Positions 53,316 to 63,399 of a DNA stretch of 64,000 bases are shown here, piece after piece. Origin of the DNA: Sphingomonas sp. URHD0057 (GTDB lineage Bacteria; Pseudomonadota; Alphaproteobacteria; Sphingomonadales; Sphingomonadaceae); the NCBI RefSeq assembly GCF_000620665.1, contig NZ_JIAU01000005.1:106001-170000 (forward strand), written 5' to 3'. Position 1 is the first letter of the stretch; the number at the start of each line of letters is the position of its first letter. The notes below the pieces were generated by a model. That model was not told the origin of the DNA. It saw only the letters and a program-made list of their open reading frames with translations, and made no database searches. A program made the position numbers and the translations under genes.

Positions 53316-55949
53316 ATGACATTGCGAACCAGGCTTCTCGCCGGTGTGGCGGCGCTTCTGCCCTTGTCATCGCCGGTCGCCGCGCAATCGGCGGCCGTCG
53401 ATCCGTCGCAGCCGCCGGCGGACACTGCGGCACCGCCGGCCACGGCAGCACCGGCAACCGAAGCACCGGTCGCGACCGACGAATATGGCGACGAGGAAGA
53501 CGCCATCGTCGTCACCGGCGCCCGCCCGCGCGGGTCGGTGGTCGGCGACATCCCGCCCGAAAACACCCTCGATTCGCGCGACGTGCGCGCGACCGGCGCC
53601 ACCAACATCAGCGAGCTTCTGGACGCGCTTTCGCCGCAAATCGGAAGCGCCCAGGGCCGCGGCGGCGGACAGCCGGTCCTGCTCCTCAACGGCAAGCGCA
53701 TCTCGGGCTTCCGCGAGCTTCGCGACATTCCGACCGAAGCCATCAGCCGGGTCGAGATACTGCCCGAGGAAGTCGCGCTAAAATACGGCTATCGCGCCGA
53801 CCAGAAGGTCGTGAACATCGTCCTTCGCGAGCGCTTTCGCTCGACCGTCGTGCAAGTCGGGGCCGGCGCCGCCACCGACGGCGGCTACGCCTCGGCCAAG
53901 GGCGATCTCACGCGCCTGATGATCAACCGCGACGGCCGCACGCAGTTCAACCTCCACGCCGAAGGCAATTCGATGCTGACCGAGGATGAGCGCGACATTC
54001 TCCTCACCGAATCGTCGCCGACCGGCAGTGATGCGGACGCGCTGGCGGCGCGCTCGCTGGTCGGGTCCAGGCGCGACCTGCGCGGATCGACCGTCATCAG
54101 CCGGACGGTGCTCGGCGACGTGTCGGGCACGCTCAACGGCGAGCTCGAGCACAGCGAGGGCCGCTCGCTGATCGGGCTCGGCGACACTTTGCTGGTGCCG
54201 CTTGCCCGTAACACCAACAGCAACAGCGCTCACCTCGGCACCACCCTCAACGGCGACAAGGGCCAGTGGCACTGGAACGTCGCCGGCAATGCCGACTGGC
54301 AGCGCGATACCACCGGCACCGACCGCGACAATGCCGCTTTCCCGCATGACCGGGCGCGGGAGACGACCACGTCGGCGGACCTCACCGCCACCGCCAACGG
54401 CAATTTGTTCAAGCTGCCGGCCGGGGACGCCAGCGGCACCATTCGCGCCGGTGCGGACACGGTCCACCTGGATACATTCCGCGAGCTTGCCGGCGTCGGT
54501 ACCAATGGCTCGCTCGGGCGCACCAGCGGCACTGCGGCCGTGAATGTCGACCTGCCGATCTCGCGCCGGAACCGCGACTTCAGCGCGCTCGGCAATCTGA
54601 CGGTAAACGCCAACGCCGAGGTCGATCAGCTCTCGGACTTCGGGACGCTGACCAAGTTCGGTGGCGGCGCCAACTGGTCGCCGGTCGACCGGCTCAACTT
54701 CCTCACCAGCTGGAGCCGGGAAGAGGGCGCCCCGACCATCAACCAGCTCGGCGACCCGGTGCTGGTCACTCCGGGGACGCGCATTTTCGATTTCACGACC
54801 GGGGAGACGGTGCTGGTCACGGCCACCACGGGCGGTAATCCCGACCTCGATGCCGACAAGCGGACGGTGTTCAAGCTCGGCGGCTATTGGCAACCGAGCT
54901 CCAAGACCGATCTGCGGCTGCGCGCCGATTACGTCCACCAGAAGATCGACCGCCCGATCTCCAACATCACTGCGAGCCCGACCATCGAGGAGGCGTTCCC
55001 GGAGCGGTTCGTTCGCGATCCCTCGGGAACGCTCGTGAGTGTCGACCTCCGGCCAATCAACTTCGACCGTTCGACGCGCGACACGCTGCGTATTGGCTTC
55101 GATTTCTCCAAGCCGCTCAAATCGCGGCGGCCGTCGCAATCGGTGATGGACCAGATTCGCGCGCAATTCCGTGGGGGTCGAGGCGGAACGCCGCCGGCCA
55201 CCGGCGCGCAAGCCGGCGGCGCGCCTCAGGGTGCCGCTCAACCCGACGCCAATGCTCCGCCTCCGGGCCCGCCACCCGAGGGAGCCGGCGGTCCTCCGCC
55301 ACCTCCATCCGAAGGCGGCGGCGGTTTCGGCGGAGGTCGTGGCGGGTTTGGCGGCGGTGGCCGAGGCGGCGGTGGTGGTGGCGGCGGTTTCTTCGGCGGC
55401 GGGAGCCGCGGCCGTCTCCAATTCTCGCTTACCGATACGATCACGCTGACCGACAAGGTCTCGATCGGCCCGGGCCTGCCGGTGATCGACTATCTGCACG
55501 GGGAGGCAGCGGGCCAGGGCGGGGGCACGCCGCGCCACCAGGTCGAGGCGCAGGGCGGCTGGTCCAACAACGGGCTCGGCGCGCGCGTCAGCGCCAATTG
55601 GCGGAGCGGGACGACGGTCAATACGCTGAGCGGCGACGACTTGCGCTTCTCCCCGCTCGCGACGTTCGACCTGCGGCTGTTCGCCAATCCCGGCGATATT
55701 CCGGAAGTCGCCCTCAAGCACCCGTGGCTGCGCGGAACTCAGTTCCGGCTGGAGGTGAACAACCTCTTCAACAGCCGGCCCAAGGTGCATGACGCCGCCG
55801 GCAACGTGCCGCTGAGCTATCAACCCGACCTGCTCGACCCGCTCGGCCGGACGATCATGATCAGCTTCCGCAAATCGTTCCTGCCGTCGTTCGCGACGAT
55901 GCGGCGGGATTTTCAAGGCGATCGCCAGAACGGAACCAATCCCCGCTGA
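53316..55949 (+). CDS. TonB-dependent receptor with Gly/Pro-rich insert
   Basis: 877 residues: signal peptide (MTLRTRLLAGVAALLPLSS, cut after AAQ), a TonB-box-like DAIVVTGARP (about 62-71), a plug domain (about 85-175, LLLNGKRISGFRELRDIP), and a beta-barrel ending in a Phe-rich C-terminus. Between about residues 610 and 700 the barrel is broken by an insert of Pro, Gln, Ala and Gly-rich sequence with long Gly runs. The insert probably lies in an exterior loop. Ligand unknown. Start ATG 53316; upstream frame is spurious. Followed by hisS after 37 bases. Confidence 0.86.
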   Translation: MTLRTRLLAGVAALLPLSSPVAAQSAAVDPSQPPADTAAPPATAAPATEAPVATDEYGDEEDAIVVTGARPRGSVVGDIPPENTLDSRDVRATGATNISELLDALSPQIGSAQGRGGGQPVLLLNGKRISGFRELRDIPTEAISRVEILPEEVALKYGYRADQKVVNIVLRERFRSTVVQVGAGAATDGGYASAKGDLTRLMINRDGRTQFNLHAEGNSMLTEDERDILLTESSPTGSDADALAARSLVGSRRDLRGSTVISRTVLGDVSGTLNGELEHSEGRSLIGLGDTLLVPLARNTNSNSAHLGTTLNGDKGQWHWNVAGNADWQRDTTGTDRDNAAFPHDRARETTTSADLTATANGNLFKLPAGDASGTIRAGADTVHLDTFRELAGVGTNGSLGRTSGTAAVNVDLPISRRNRDFSALGNLTVNANAEVDQLSDFGTLTKFGGGANWSPVDRLNFLTSWSREEGAPTINQLGDPVLVTPGTRIFDFTTGETVLVTATTGGNPDLDADKRTVFKLGGYWQPSSKTDLRLRADYVHQKIDRPISNITASPTIEEAFPERFVRDPSGTLVSVDLRPINFDRSTRDTLRIGFDFSKPLKSRRPSQSVMDQIRAQFRGGRGGTPPATGAQAGGAPQGAAQPDANAPPPGPPPEGAGGPPPPPSEGGGGFGGGRGGFGGGGRGGGGGGGGFFGGGSRGRLQFSLTDTITLTDKVSIGPGLPVIDYLHGEAAGQGGGTPRHQVEAQGGWSNNGLGARVSANWRSGTTVNTLSGDDLRFSPLATFDLRLFANPGDIPEVALKHPWLRGTQFRLEVNNLFNSRPKVHDAAGNVPLSYQPDLLDPLGRTIMISFRKSFLPSFATMRRDFQGDRQNGTNPR

Positions 55950-55986
55950 TTCCGCATTCCGAAGAAATGTGCTTTAGCGCGCGGCA

Positions 55987-57225
55987 ATGACGCCGGTTCA
56001 ACCCGTACGGGGTACGCAAAGCCTGCTCGGAGAAGATGCCGACCGCCTCGCCGCGGTGGTTGCGGCGTTCGATCGCGTGCGCCGTCTCTACGGCTTCAGG
56101 CGGGTCGAAGTGCCGACCATCGAACACACCGCCGTGTTCGCCCGGACGATCGGCGAGACGACCGATGTCGTCTCCAAGGAGATGTACTCGTTCGAGGATC
56201 GCGGCGGGGAATCGATCACCCTTCGGCCCGAGTTTACCGCGGGCATCTGTCGCGCGTATTTGTCCGAAGGTTGGCAGCAGCACGCGCCGCTGAAGGTCGC
56301 CGCGTCAGGCTCCGCGTTCCGCTATGAGCGGCCGCAGAAAGGCCGCTTCCGCGAATTCCACCAGCTCGACGCGGAGATCATCGGCGCGGCTGAGCCCCAG
56401 GCCGATGTCGAAATCCTCACCCTCGGTTATCAACTGCTCGCCGAGCTCGGCATCGCCGAGGGAGTGACGCTCGAGCTCAACACGCTCGGCGACCCCGAGA
56501 CGCGCGATGCGTGGCGCGGCGCGCTCGTGGATTATTTTCGTTCGCACAAAGCCGCACTGTCCGAGGACAGCGTCGCGCGGCTCGAGCGCAATCCGTTGCG
56601 GATCCTCGACAGCAAGGACCCGAAGGATCGGGGAATTTGCGAGAACGCGCCAAACGTCGATGAATATTTGACCGCCGAAGCATCGGATTTCTTCGCCGCC
56701 GTGACTGCCGGCGTCGACGCCGCCGGCGTTCCATGGACCCGCAACCCGCGCCTGGTGCGCGGCCTCGACTATTACCGCCACACCGCGTTTGAATTCGTCA
56801 CCGACCGGCTCGGCGCGCAGGGGACAGTGATCGCCGGCGGCCGCTACGACGGGCTGATCGAAGCGCTTGGCGGCCCGTCGACGCCGGCGGTCGGCTGGGC
56901 GGCCGGGATCGAACGTCTGGCGATGATGATCGACGCTCCTGCGCCGGTGCGCCCGGCGGTGGTTTTGGTGCCGCTCGGCGAGCGTGCGGAAGCCGAGGCG
57001 CAACGTATCCTGGTCGGGCTTCGGCGCGAAGGAATCGCCGCCGACATGGCCTATCGCGGCAACCTCAAGAAGCGAATGAGCCGGGCGAATGCGGCCGGCG
57101 CCGCCTACGCGCTCATCCTTGGCGACGACGAGCTCGACAGCGGGCAGGCCCAGCTCAAGGACCTGACGAGCGGCGAACAGCGCGGCGTATCGCTCGACCT
57201 GATTGCCGAGGCGATCCGCCGATGA
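55987..57225 (+). CDS. hisS: Histidyl-tRNA synthetase
   Basis: Class II aminoacyl-tRNA synthetase. 412 residues: [15 protein letters not shown] at the start, motif 2 [16 protein letters not shown], the His-specific [14 protein letters not shown], motif 3 [12 protein letters not shown] and [13 protein letters not shown]. The C-terminal anticodon domain is present. It overlaps prfA by ATGA, and is first in the run hisS-prfA-prmC. Confidence 0.97.
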   Translation: MTPVQPVRGTQSLLGEDADRLAAVVAAFDRVRRLYGFRRVEVPTIEHTAVFARTIGETTDVVSKEMYSFEDRGGESITLRPEFTAGICRAYLSEGWQQHAPLKVAASGSAFRYERPQKGRFREFHQLDAEIIGAAEPQADVEILTLGYQLLAELGIAEGVTLELNTLGDPETRDAWRGALVDYFRSHKAALSEDSVARLERNPLRILDSKDPKDRGICENAPNVDEYLTAEASDFFAAVTAGVDAAGVPWTRNPRLVRGLDYYRHTAFEFVTDRLGAQGTVIAGGRYDGLIEALGGPSTPAVGWAAGIERLAMMIDAPAPVRPAVVLVPLGERAEAEAQRILVGLRREGIAADMAYRGNLKKRMSRANAAGAAYALILGDDELDSGQAQLKDLTSGEQRGVSLDLIAEAIRR

Positions 57226-58307
57226 CCCGCATCTCGCTGGAACGCATCGCGTCGATCGAATCGCGGCGCCACGAGCTTGCCCAGACGATGGCACGCGCCG
57301 ATTTGTCGCCCGACGAGTTCGTGAAGCTGTCCAAGGACTATGCGGCGATCGAGCCGGTCGCCAATGCGGCGCGGGAGGTGCGCCGGCTGCGCGCCGAGTT
57401 GGACGTCCTCGACGGCATGGTCCACGACCCCGCCGCGGAGCCCGAGCTCAAGGAAATGGCGGTTGCCGAAGCGGAGGAGATCCGCGGCAAGCTGCCCGAC
57501 GCCGAGCGCCGGCTCGCGCTCCAGCTGCTCCCGCGCGACGCAGCCGACGACCGTCCCGCGATGCTCGAAGTTAGGGCCGGGACCGGCGGCGACGAGGCGG
57601 CGCTGTTCGCCGGCGATCTCCTGCGCATGTACCAGCGCTATGCCGAGGGCATGGGGTGGCGCTTCGAGCTGATCTCAGCCAGCGTCTCGGAGGTCGGCGG
57701 ATACAAGGAAGCGATCGCCTCGATTACCGGGCGAGGGGTGTTCGCGCAGCTTAAGTTCGAAAGCGGAGTCCATCGCGTCCAGCGCGTGCCGGCGACCGAA
57801 AGCGGCGGGCGCATCCACACCTCAGCGGCGACCGTCGCCGTGCTGCCCGAGGCCGAAGATGTCGATATCCATATCGACGACAAGGACCTGAGGATCGACG
57901 TCTATCGCTCGTCCGGCCCGGGCGGGCAGTCGGTCAACACCACCGACAGCGCCGTGCGGATCACTCACTTGCCGACTGGCCTGGTCGTCATCCAGCAGGA
58001 CGAGAAATCGCAGCACAAGAACAAGGCCAAGGCGCTGAAGGTGCTGCGCACCAGGCTGTTCGAGCTCGAGCGCGAGCGCCTGGCCAGCGAGCGCGCCGGA
58101 GCGAGAAAATCTATGGTCGGGTCAGGCGATCGCTCGGAGCGGATCCGCACCTATAATTTCCCCCAGGGACGAGTCACCGACCACCGGATCAACCTGACGC
58201 TGCACAAGCTCGACGCGATCCTCGAAGGCCCGGGGCTCGGCGAGCTCACCGGCGCGCTGATCGCGGAGGACGAGGCGGAGCGGCTGGCTGGCCTCGAAGA
58301 CGCGTGA
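57222..58307 (+). CDS. prfA: Peptide chain release factor 1
   Basis: Recognises UAA and UAG and releases the peptide. 361 residues. The GGQ motif is in [17 protein letters not shown]. The tripeptide PxT is the anticodon-like PAT in [16 protein letters not shown]. Flanked by prmC, which methylates the GGQ Gln, via an ATG/GTG overlap. Complete and ordinary. Confidence 0.97.
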   Translation: MTRISLERIASIESRRHELAQTMARADLSPDEFVKLSKDYAAIEPVANAAREVRRLRAELDVLDGMVHDPAAEPELKEMAVAEAEEIRGKLPDAERRLALQLLPRDAADDRPAMLEVRAGTGGDEAALFAGDLLRMYQRYAEGMGWRFELISASVSEVGGYKEAIASITGRGVFAQLKFESGVHRVQRVPATESGGRIHTSAATVAVLPEAEDVDIHIDDKDLRIDVYRSSGPGGQSVNTTDSAVRITHLPTGLVVIQQDEKSQHKNKAKALKVLRTRLFELERERLASERAGARKSMVGSGDRSERIRTYNFPQGRVTDHRINLTLHKLDAILEGPGLGELTGALIAEDEAERLAGLEDA

Positions 58308-59131
58308 AGCACATCGCCCGCGCGCTCGGCGATGCCGCGCGTCGGCTCGAAAAGACCAGCGACACTGCACGCCTCGACGCCGAACTCTTGATGGCCGAGG
58401 CGCTGCACATCGATCGCGACCGGCTGATCCTGGCGCCGCCCGATCGCCCGGTGCCGGACCGCTTCTGGGACATGGTCGAGCGCCGCAAGTCGGGCGAGCC
58501 GATCGCCTACATCACCGGCCGCCGGGCGTTCTGGAACATCGAGCTACACGTCGGCCCCGGAGTACTCGTGCCGCGCCCGGATTCCGAGGCGCTGATCGCC
58601 TCCGCGCTCGAGCATTTCGAAGGCACGGCCGGCCCACAGCGCATCCTCGATCTCGGCACCGGGCCGGGAACCCTCGTGCTGGCCGCGGTCGACATCTGGC
58701 CCGAAGCGACCGGCCTCGGCATCGACATGTCGCGCCAGGCCCTGTCCTACGCCTCGGCCAATGCGCGGCGGCTCGGCTTCGAAAACCGGATCAAGCTGAT
58801 CCAGGGGGATTGGGCGAAAGGCTTGGTCGAGACCTTCGACCTGATTCTCTGCAACCCGCCCTACGTCCCCGAAGGCGCCGAGGTTGGCGCCGGCGTGCGC
58901 GAATTCGAGCCGGACGAGGCGCTGTTTGCCGGTGTGGAGGGCCTCGACGCCTACCGCGAGCTGGCCCCGCAGCTGCCGCGCTTGCTCAGCCGGGGCGGGC
59001 TGGCGGCGGTCGAGATCGGCCACGATCAGGCCGATGCGGTCAGTTCGCTCCTTGCCCGCGACGGCCTCAAGGCGCGGGTCGCGGAGGACCTTGCCGGGCG
59101 CCACCGCGCCGTCCTGCTAACCTGGGTTTGA
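58304..59131 (+). CDS. prmC: Release-factor glutamine N5-methyltransferase PrmC
   Basis: SAM-dependent methylation of the GGQ glutamine of release factors. 275 residues: a helical N-terminal domain, SAM motif [12 protein letters not shown], and the substrate motif [10 protein letters not shown] with the family's conserved NPPY. The GTG start overlaps prfA (GTGA). An in-frame upstream-coupled ORF after it (59128-59343) is not convincing. Confidence 0.96.
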   Translation: MKHIARALGDAARRLEKTSDTARLDAELLMAEALHIDRDRLILAPPDRPVPDRFWDMVERRKSGEPIAYITGRRAFWNIELHVGPGVLVPRPDSEALIASALEHFEGTAGPQRILDLGTGPGTLVLAAVDIWPEATGLGIDMSRQALSYASANARRLGFENRIKLIQGDWAKGLVETFDLILCNPPYVPEGAEVGAGVREFEPDEALFAGVEGLDAYRELAPQLPRLLSRGGLAAVEIGHDQADAVSSLLARDGLKARVAEDLAGRHRAVLLTWV

Positions 59132-59355
59132 ACGAAATCGCTTGGCATCGGGCGTCGGCGACACTACATCAATGGCAGGACCGGTGCCCGCCCCTTCAAG
59201 GGAAGCTGGACGCGCTCCGCTCCACCCCCGACGCAATCGGCCGTTCGTCTCGCGCTTGTAGCGCAGACCGCGACGAGAGGGTCAGGGCAGCGCCTCGCGC
59301 CGCCCTGCCCGAGGAAGGCAAAGGGGCTAGCTTCACTGCGTAAGGACGTAGGCAT

Positions 59356-59991
59356 TTGATCAACAACAGACAGGGTGGTGGCCGCAGGCGCGGCCGTGGT
59401 GGACAAGGCAGCGGCGGCGGCGGGGGTCGGAACCTCGGCGGACAGCCGGGCAACCGCCAGGACAATCGCCAGCGCGGCAACGCCGCCCAGCTGCTCGAGA
59501 AATACAAGAGCATGGCGCGCGACGCGCAGCTCGCGGGCGACCGCGTGCAGACCGAATATTTCCTTCAGTTCGCGGACCATTATTTTCGCGTTCTGGGCGA
59601 AAGCCGCGCCCGCTTCGAGGACCAGAACCCGCGGCGCCAGCGCGACGAGGAAATGGACGAGGACGAGGGCGACGAAGAGCTGGCCGAGGCGGGCGACGTT
59701 GAAGCGTCGGACGATCGGCCCGAGCGCGCCGAGCGCTTCAATCGCCGCGACCGCCCGCACCGCTCCGAAGGCGATGAGCAACGCTCCGCACGCGCCCAGC
59801 GCCCTGAACGCGCCAGCCGTGACGAGCCAATGAACGGCGAGCCCGAAACCATTCCGTTCGACGCGCTTCCGCCGGCGATCGGCCGCGACGACCAATCCGA
59901 TGAAGTCGAAGCGGAGCCCGAGCGCCCCCGCCGCCGCGCGCGCGCCGCTCGGCCCGCCGATGGCGACGACGAGATCGCTCCCGCGGCCTAA
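59356..59991 (+). CDS. DUF4167 RNA-binding-like protein
   Basis: 211 residues. Start TTG (MINNRQGGGRRRGRG is the family start). A basic Gly/Arg N-terminus, then the conserved DUF4167 core (AQLLEKYKSMARDAQLAGDRVQTEYFLQFADHYFR, residues 45-80), then a long acidic and basic low-complexity tail. Widespread in alphaproteobacteria and thought to bind RNA or ribosomes, unproven. The 224 bases before it (59132-59355) contain no convincing gene. Confidence 0.9.
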   Translation: MINNRQGGGRRRGRGGQGSGGGGGRNLGGQPGNRQDNRQRGNAAQLLEKYKSMARDAQLAGDRVQTEYFLQFADHYFRVLGESRARFEDQNPRRQRDEEMDEDEGDEELAEAGDVEASDDRPERAERFNRRDRPHRSEGDEQRSARAQRPERASRDEPMNGEPETIPFDALPPAIGRDDQSDEVEAEPERPRRRARAARPADGDDEIAPAA

Positions 59992-60049
59992 GCCGTTCAA
60001 TTCACTGACCGTTCACGGCCGTAACGCTTCTCTGCTCTCCAACGACGGC

Positions 60050-60075
60050 TTGACGTGCGTGTTACATTGTAACAT
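60050..60075 (+). promoter_or_regulatory. Palindrome TGTTACA-T-TGTAACA upstream of the DUF4139 pair
   Basis: TGTTACA (60060-60066) and TGTAACA (60068-60074) are perfect inverted halves around one base, just after a TTGACG (60050-60055) that could be a -35. It ends 30 bases before the ATG of the first DUF4139 gene. The right half reads TGTAACAT, also found upstream of the TonB-type gene. A likely operator; the regulator is unknown. Confidence 0.5.
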
Positions 60076-60104
60076 CGTCCCCGTCTGAGTTCGGGGAGAT
60101 GGGA

Positions 60105-61535
60105 ATGCGTCGATTGTTTCTGTTGGGCACGGCGCTATGCGCCGCGGCGCCGCTGTTCGCCCAGGCCGAGGTGCCGGCGGCGAGCCAGACCGCTCAAGGT
60201 GATGTGGCGGTCACGATCTACAACAACAACCGCGCGTTGGTCGAAGACAAGCGCGTGCTCAACCTTCCGTCCGGACGAAGCCGGCAGGAGTTCAGCGACG
60301 TCTCGGCGCAAATTCAGCCCGAAACCGTGACTCTCAACGGCCGCGGCGTCGGCATCGTCGAGCAGAACTTCGACTTCGACCTGCTGACGCCGGCGGCGCT
60401 GATGCAGAATGCGGTCGGCCAGGAAGTGACCCTGGTTCGCGTCAATCCGGCGACCGGCGGCGAGGTGCGCGAACGCGCTCGAGTGCTGGCTGCCAATGGC
60501 GGCGTCGTGCTGCAAATCGGCGACCGCATAGAGGTGCTGCGCGACGACGGGCTGCCAGCGCGCGTCATCTTCGATCAGGTCCCTGCCTCGCTGCGCCCCC
60601 GCCCGACCCTGTCGGTCACCGTTCGCAGCGACGGGGGCGGGCCGCGTCCGGTTACGCTCACCTACCTGACCCCCGGCCTCGGCTGGGCGGCCGACTACGT
60701 GGCCCTGTTCGACGAAGCCAACAGCCGCATGGACATGCAGGGCTGGATAACGCTTACCAACAACAGCGGCACTCCGTACATGAACGCCTCGACCCTTCTC
60801 GTGGCGGGCGCCGTCGGTCAGGCGAACCCATACCAGCAGCGTTATTATGGCGGCGGTTATCCCCCTCCCCCTCCGCCGCCCCCGCCCGGACGCACGATCG
60901 GCCGCGCCGGAACCGAGACCGCTGGACGTGAGCGGCTCGGCGACTTCTACCTCTATCCGCTGCCAGAGCGCACGACGATCGCCGACAAGCAGACCAAGCA
61001 GGTCAGCTTCCTCGACGTGCACGGTGCTCCCGCGCTGCGCTCCTTTGAGTTCAACAATGGCTGGCTGACGACGAGCGAGGAGCCGATGGGCGCCTCGACG
61101 GTGCTGCGCTTCTCGAGCTCCCGCGACGGCGGGCTCGGCGATGCGCTGCCGGCTGGTACTATCCGCGTTTATCAGCGCGACGCGCGCGGCAGCCCCCAGT
61201 TCGTCGGCGAACACGCGATCGATCACACTCCGATGGGGTCGCAGATCGGCGTGACAACGGGAGAGGCGTTTGACGTCAAGGTCCGGCCAGTCGTCGAGGA
61301 GCGAACTCGAATCGCGAGCGACCGTTGGAAGACCCGGATGCGCTACACGCTGACCAACGCCTCGCCGAAGCCGATCACCATCGACCTGTTCCAGAGCGGC
61401 CTTGTCGGCGACACCCGAGTCACCAACGAAAGCATGAAATCGGTGCGGCCGAATGCCGACCAGGTCGGCTGGACCGTTCCCGTTCCGGCGAACGGCCAAG
61501 CAACCGTCACCGCGACGTTCGACAGCCGCTACTAA
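60105..61535 (+). CDS. DUF4139-domain secreted protein 1
   Basis: 476 residues from ATG 60105 (a GGGGAG site is six bases upstream; the ATG at 60099 is too close). Signal peptide (cut near AQA). N-terminal part (VAVTIYNNNRALVEDKRVLNLP) and DUF4139 core (PVTLTYLTPGLGWAADYVAL, ITLTNNSGTPYMNASTLLVAG) follow; a Pro-rich stretch (PPPPPPPPP) lies before LGDFYLYPLPERTTIADKQTKQVSF. Function unknown; relatives are outer-surface or periplasmic. Its tandem paralogue follows after five bases. Confidence 0.87.
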   Translation: MRRLFLLGTALCAAAPLFAQAEVPAASQTAQGDVAVTIYNNNRALVEDKRVLNLPSGRSRQEFSDVSAQIQPETVTLNGRGVGIVEQNFDFDLLTPAALMQNAVGQEVTLVRVNPATGGEVRERARVLAANGGVVLQIGDRIEVLRDDGLPARVIFDQVPASLRPRPTLSVTVRSDGGGPRPVTLTYLTPGLGWAADYVALFDEANSRMDMQGWITLTNNSGTPYMNASTLLVAGAVGQANPYQQRYYGGGYPPPPPPPPPGRTIGRAGTETAGRERLGDFYLYPLPERTTIADKQTKQVSFLDVHGAPALRSFEFNNGWLTTSEEPMGASTVLRFSSSRDGGLGDALPAGTIRVYQRDARGSPQFVGEHAIDHTPMGSQIGVTTGEAFDVKVRPVVEERTRIASDRWKTRMRYTLTNASPKPITIDLFQSGLVGDTRVTNESMKSVRPNADQVGWTVPVPANGQATVTATFDSRY

Positions 61536-61540
61536 GACCG

Positions 61541-63028
61541 ATGCGCGCCCTCGTCCTGGTTGCAGCGCTGGCGCTGTCCGCGCGCATCGACGCGCAGGCG
61601 ATCGTCACGTCGCCGGCGCCCGAGCGCGTGGCCGTGACCGTCTACCGCAACCCGGACCGCGGGATCGAGCCGCTCAACCTCGAGTGGCTCGGCGGCTATG
61701 CGCTGGTCAGCGAAACCCGCCGCGTGCGGTTGCCCGCCGGCGAGAGCGAGCTGCGCTTCGAAGGGGTGACCTCGGGCATCGTCCCGCAGAGTGCGATCGT
61801 AGTCGGTCTCGGCGAAGCGGTGCTCGAGAAGAACCGCGATGCGCGGCTGCTTTCGCCAGGGTCGCTGCTCGATGCGTCGCTCGGCGAGCGGCTGCTGCTT
61901 CGCCGCACCGACAAGACGACGGGCAAGGTCCGCGAGCAGGAAGCGGTGGTCCGCGCCACGTCCGACGGAGTTGTCTTGCAGACGGCCGGCGGCATCGAGG
62001 CGCTGCGCTGCACCGGCCTGCCCGAGACGCTGATTGCCTCGCGAGTGCCGACCGGGCTATCCGCCAAGCCGACGCTGTCGGTGCGCGTCCGCAGTCCCGG
62101 TCCGATCGAGCGCGAGGTGACGCTGACCTACATCACCAACAATTTCGACTGGCAGGCAAATTATGTCGCCGAGCTCTCGCCCGGCGGCGACCGGATCTCG
62201 CTGTTCGCCTGGCTGACCCTCGCCAACGGTGACCAGACATCGCTCGCGGACGCCGACACCCAGGCCGTCGCCGGCAAGCTCAACCGCGATCGCGTCTATG
62301 TGCCGCAAGGGGAAGCCAGGCCGATTACGATCAACTGCTGGCCGCAAGGCACGACTAGCGACATTCCGGTTGAAGTGCTGCCGGTGGGCGGTGAGCTCAT
62401 CATTGTCACCGGCTCACGCATCAGCGCGCAGGCGCCGCCGCCATCGCCGCCGCCCTCGGCCGAGCGCGGCGGCGACGAGCTGATGGCCGAGGAGGAGAAG
62501 CTCGGCGACGTGCGGCTATATCGCATTCCCGAACAGGTCACGGTGGCGGCCAAGTCGCAAAAGCAGGTCGCTATGATCAGCCAGGCCTCCGTCGGCGTCC
62601 AGAGCATCGTCAAGCTCCGCCCGCCGGAGGGAAACTTCGAAGGTCCGCTGGAGCGGGTCCTCGTCACCCGCAACCGATCTCAGGAAGGGCTCGGTCTTGC
62701 CTTGCCGGCAGGCAAGGTCGTCTTGCTCGGCCGGAGGGATGGCCGCCGCGTCCTGATCGGCGAGGGTAAGATGGACGACCACGCGATCGGCGAGAGAGTC
62801 GAGATTCCGGTCGGGACTGCAAACGGCGTCTTCGCGAAGCAAACGGACGACGATCCCGACGCTTATATCCTCACGCTTACCAACGATCTTCCGCGGCCGC
62901 AGATTGCCGAGATCGAGCTAGCTCTCGACACCAAAGGGCTGAACGCGAAACTGGTGAAGCGCGATGGCTGGATGCTGTGGCGCGTCACCGTGCCGGCGAA
63001 CGGAAGCGCCAGGCTGCGATACCACTAA
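61541..63028 (+). CDS. DUF4139-domain secreted protein 2 with TonB-box-like motif
   Basis: 495 residues, signal peptide (about 1-19). The DUF4139 pattern repeats that of the upstream paralogue: VTVYRNPDRGIEPL, TLTYITNNFDWQANYVAELS and LGDVRLYRIPEQVTVAAKSQKQ. Between the two halves is IIVTGSRI (residues 287-294), a close copy of sphingomonad TonB boxes, directly followed by a Pro-rich linker. The TAA overlaps the thioesterase stop (CTAA). Whether TonB uses this motif is not known. Confidence 0.85.
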   Translation: MRALVLVAALALSARIDAQAIVTSPAPERVAVTVYRNPDRGIEPLNLEWLGGYALVSETRRVRLPAGESELRFEGVTSGIVPQSAIVVGLGEAVLEKNRDARLLSPGSLLDASLGERLLLRRTDKTTGKVREQEAVVRATSDGVVLQTAGGIEALRCTGLPETLIASRVPTGLSAKPTLSVRVRSPGPIEREVTLTYITNNFDWQANYVAELSPGGDRISLFAWLTLANGDQTSLADADTQAVAGKLNRDRVYVPQGEARPITINCWPQGTTSDIPVEVLPVGGELIIVTGSRISAQAPPPSPPPSAERGGDELMAEEEKLGDVRLYRIPEQVTVAAKSQKQVAMISQASVGVQSIVKLRPPEGNFEGPLERVLVTRNRSQEGLGLALPAGKVVLLGRRDGRRVLIGEGKMDDHAIGERVEIPVGTANGVFAKQTDDDPDAYILTLTNDLPRPQIAEIELALDTKGLNAKLVKRDGWMLWRVTVPANGSARLRYH

Positions 63029-63399
63029 TTATCGATGGACCGCGGACGGTTGTTGGCGTCCAGCGCGACGAAGGTGAACAGTCCTTCGGTCACCTTGACC
63101 TCGGTCTGGCCGAGGTCGCGCTGGGCGACGACTTCGATCCTCACCCCCATCGAGGTCCGGCCGACGCGCTCGACGTGGGCATAGACCGAGATCAGGTCGC
63201 GCAGATGGATCGGCGCGATGAATTCCATCGCCTCGATCGCCACGGTGGCGACCGGTCCCTTCGAGCGGCGCGAGGCGACGACGCCCGCGGCGATGTCCAT
63301 CTGGCTCAATACCCAGCCGCCGAAGATATGGCCGTTGGCGTTGATGTCGGTGGGGCCGGGCACAACGCGCAGGATCGGCGTCCGCTCGAGATCGGTCAT
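63025..63399 (-). CDS. Acyl-CoA thioesterase (hotdog fold, YciA-like)
   Basis: 124 residues. The family motif DINANGHIFGGWVLSQMD contains the catalytic Asn/His/Asp region, followed by GPVATVAIEAMEFIAPIHL and GRTSMGVRIEV. Hydrolyses acyl-CoA, substrate range unknown. Overlaps the upstream small membrane gene by ATGA, so both are in one operon. Confidence 0.93.
   Translation of the reverse strand: MTDLERTPILRVVPGPTDINANGHIFGGWVLSQMDIAAGVVASRRSKGPVATVAIEAMEFIAPIHLRDLISVYAHVERVGRTSMGVRIEVVAQRDLGQTEVKVTEGLFTFVALDANNRPRSIDN

Noticed and set aside
53778..55916. 712-codon minus-strand open frame opposite the TonB-dependent receptor
   Set aside because: Antisense shadow in GC-rich sequence; no start signal and Arg/Ala/Gly-heavy composition.
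59128..59343. 71-codon frame after prmC with a TTGA overlap
   Set aside because: The frame has odd composition (Cys, Pro and Arg scattered, no conserved pattern), no ribosome-binding site and no partner. The overlap form is the only support.
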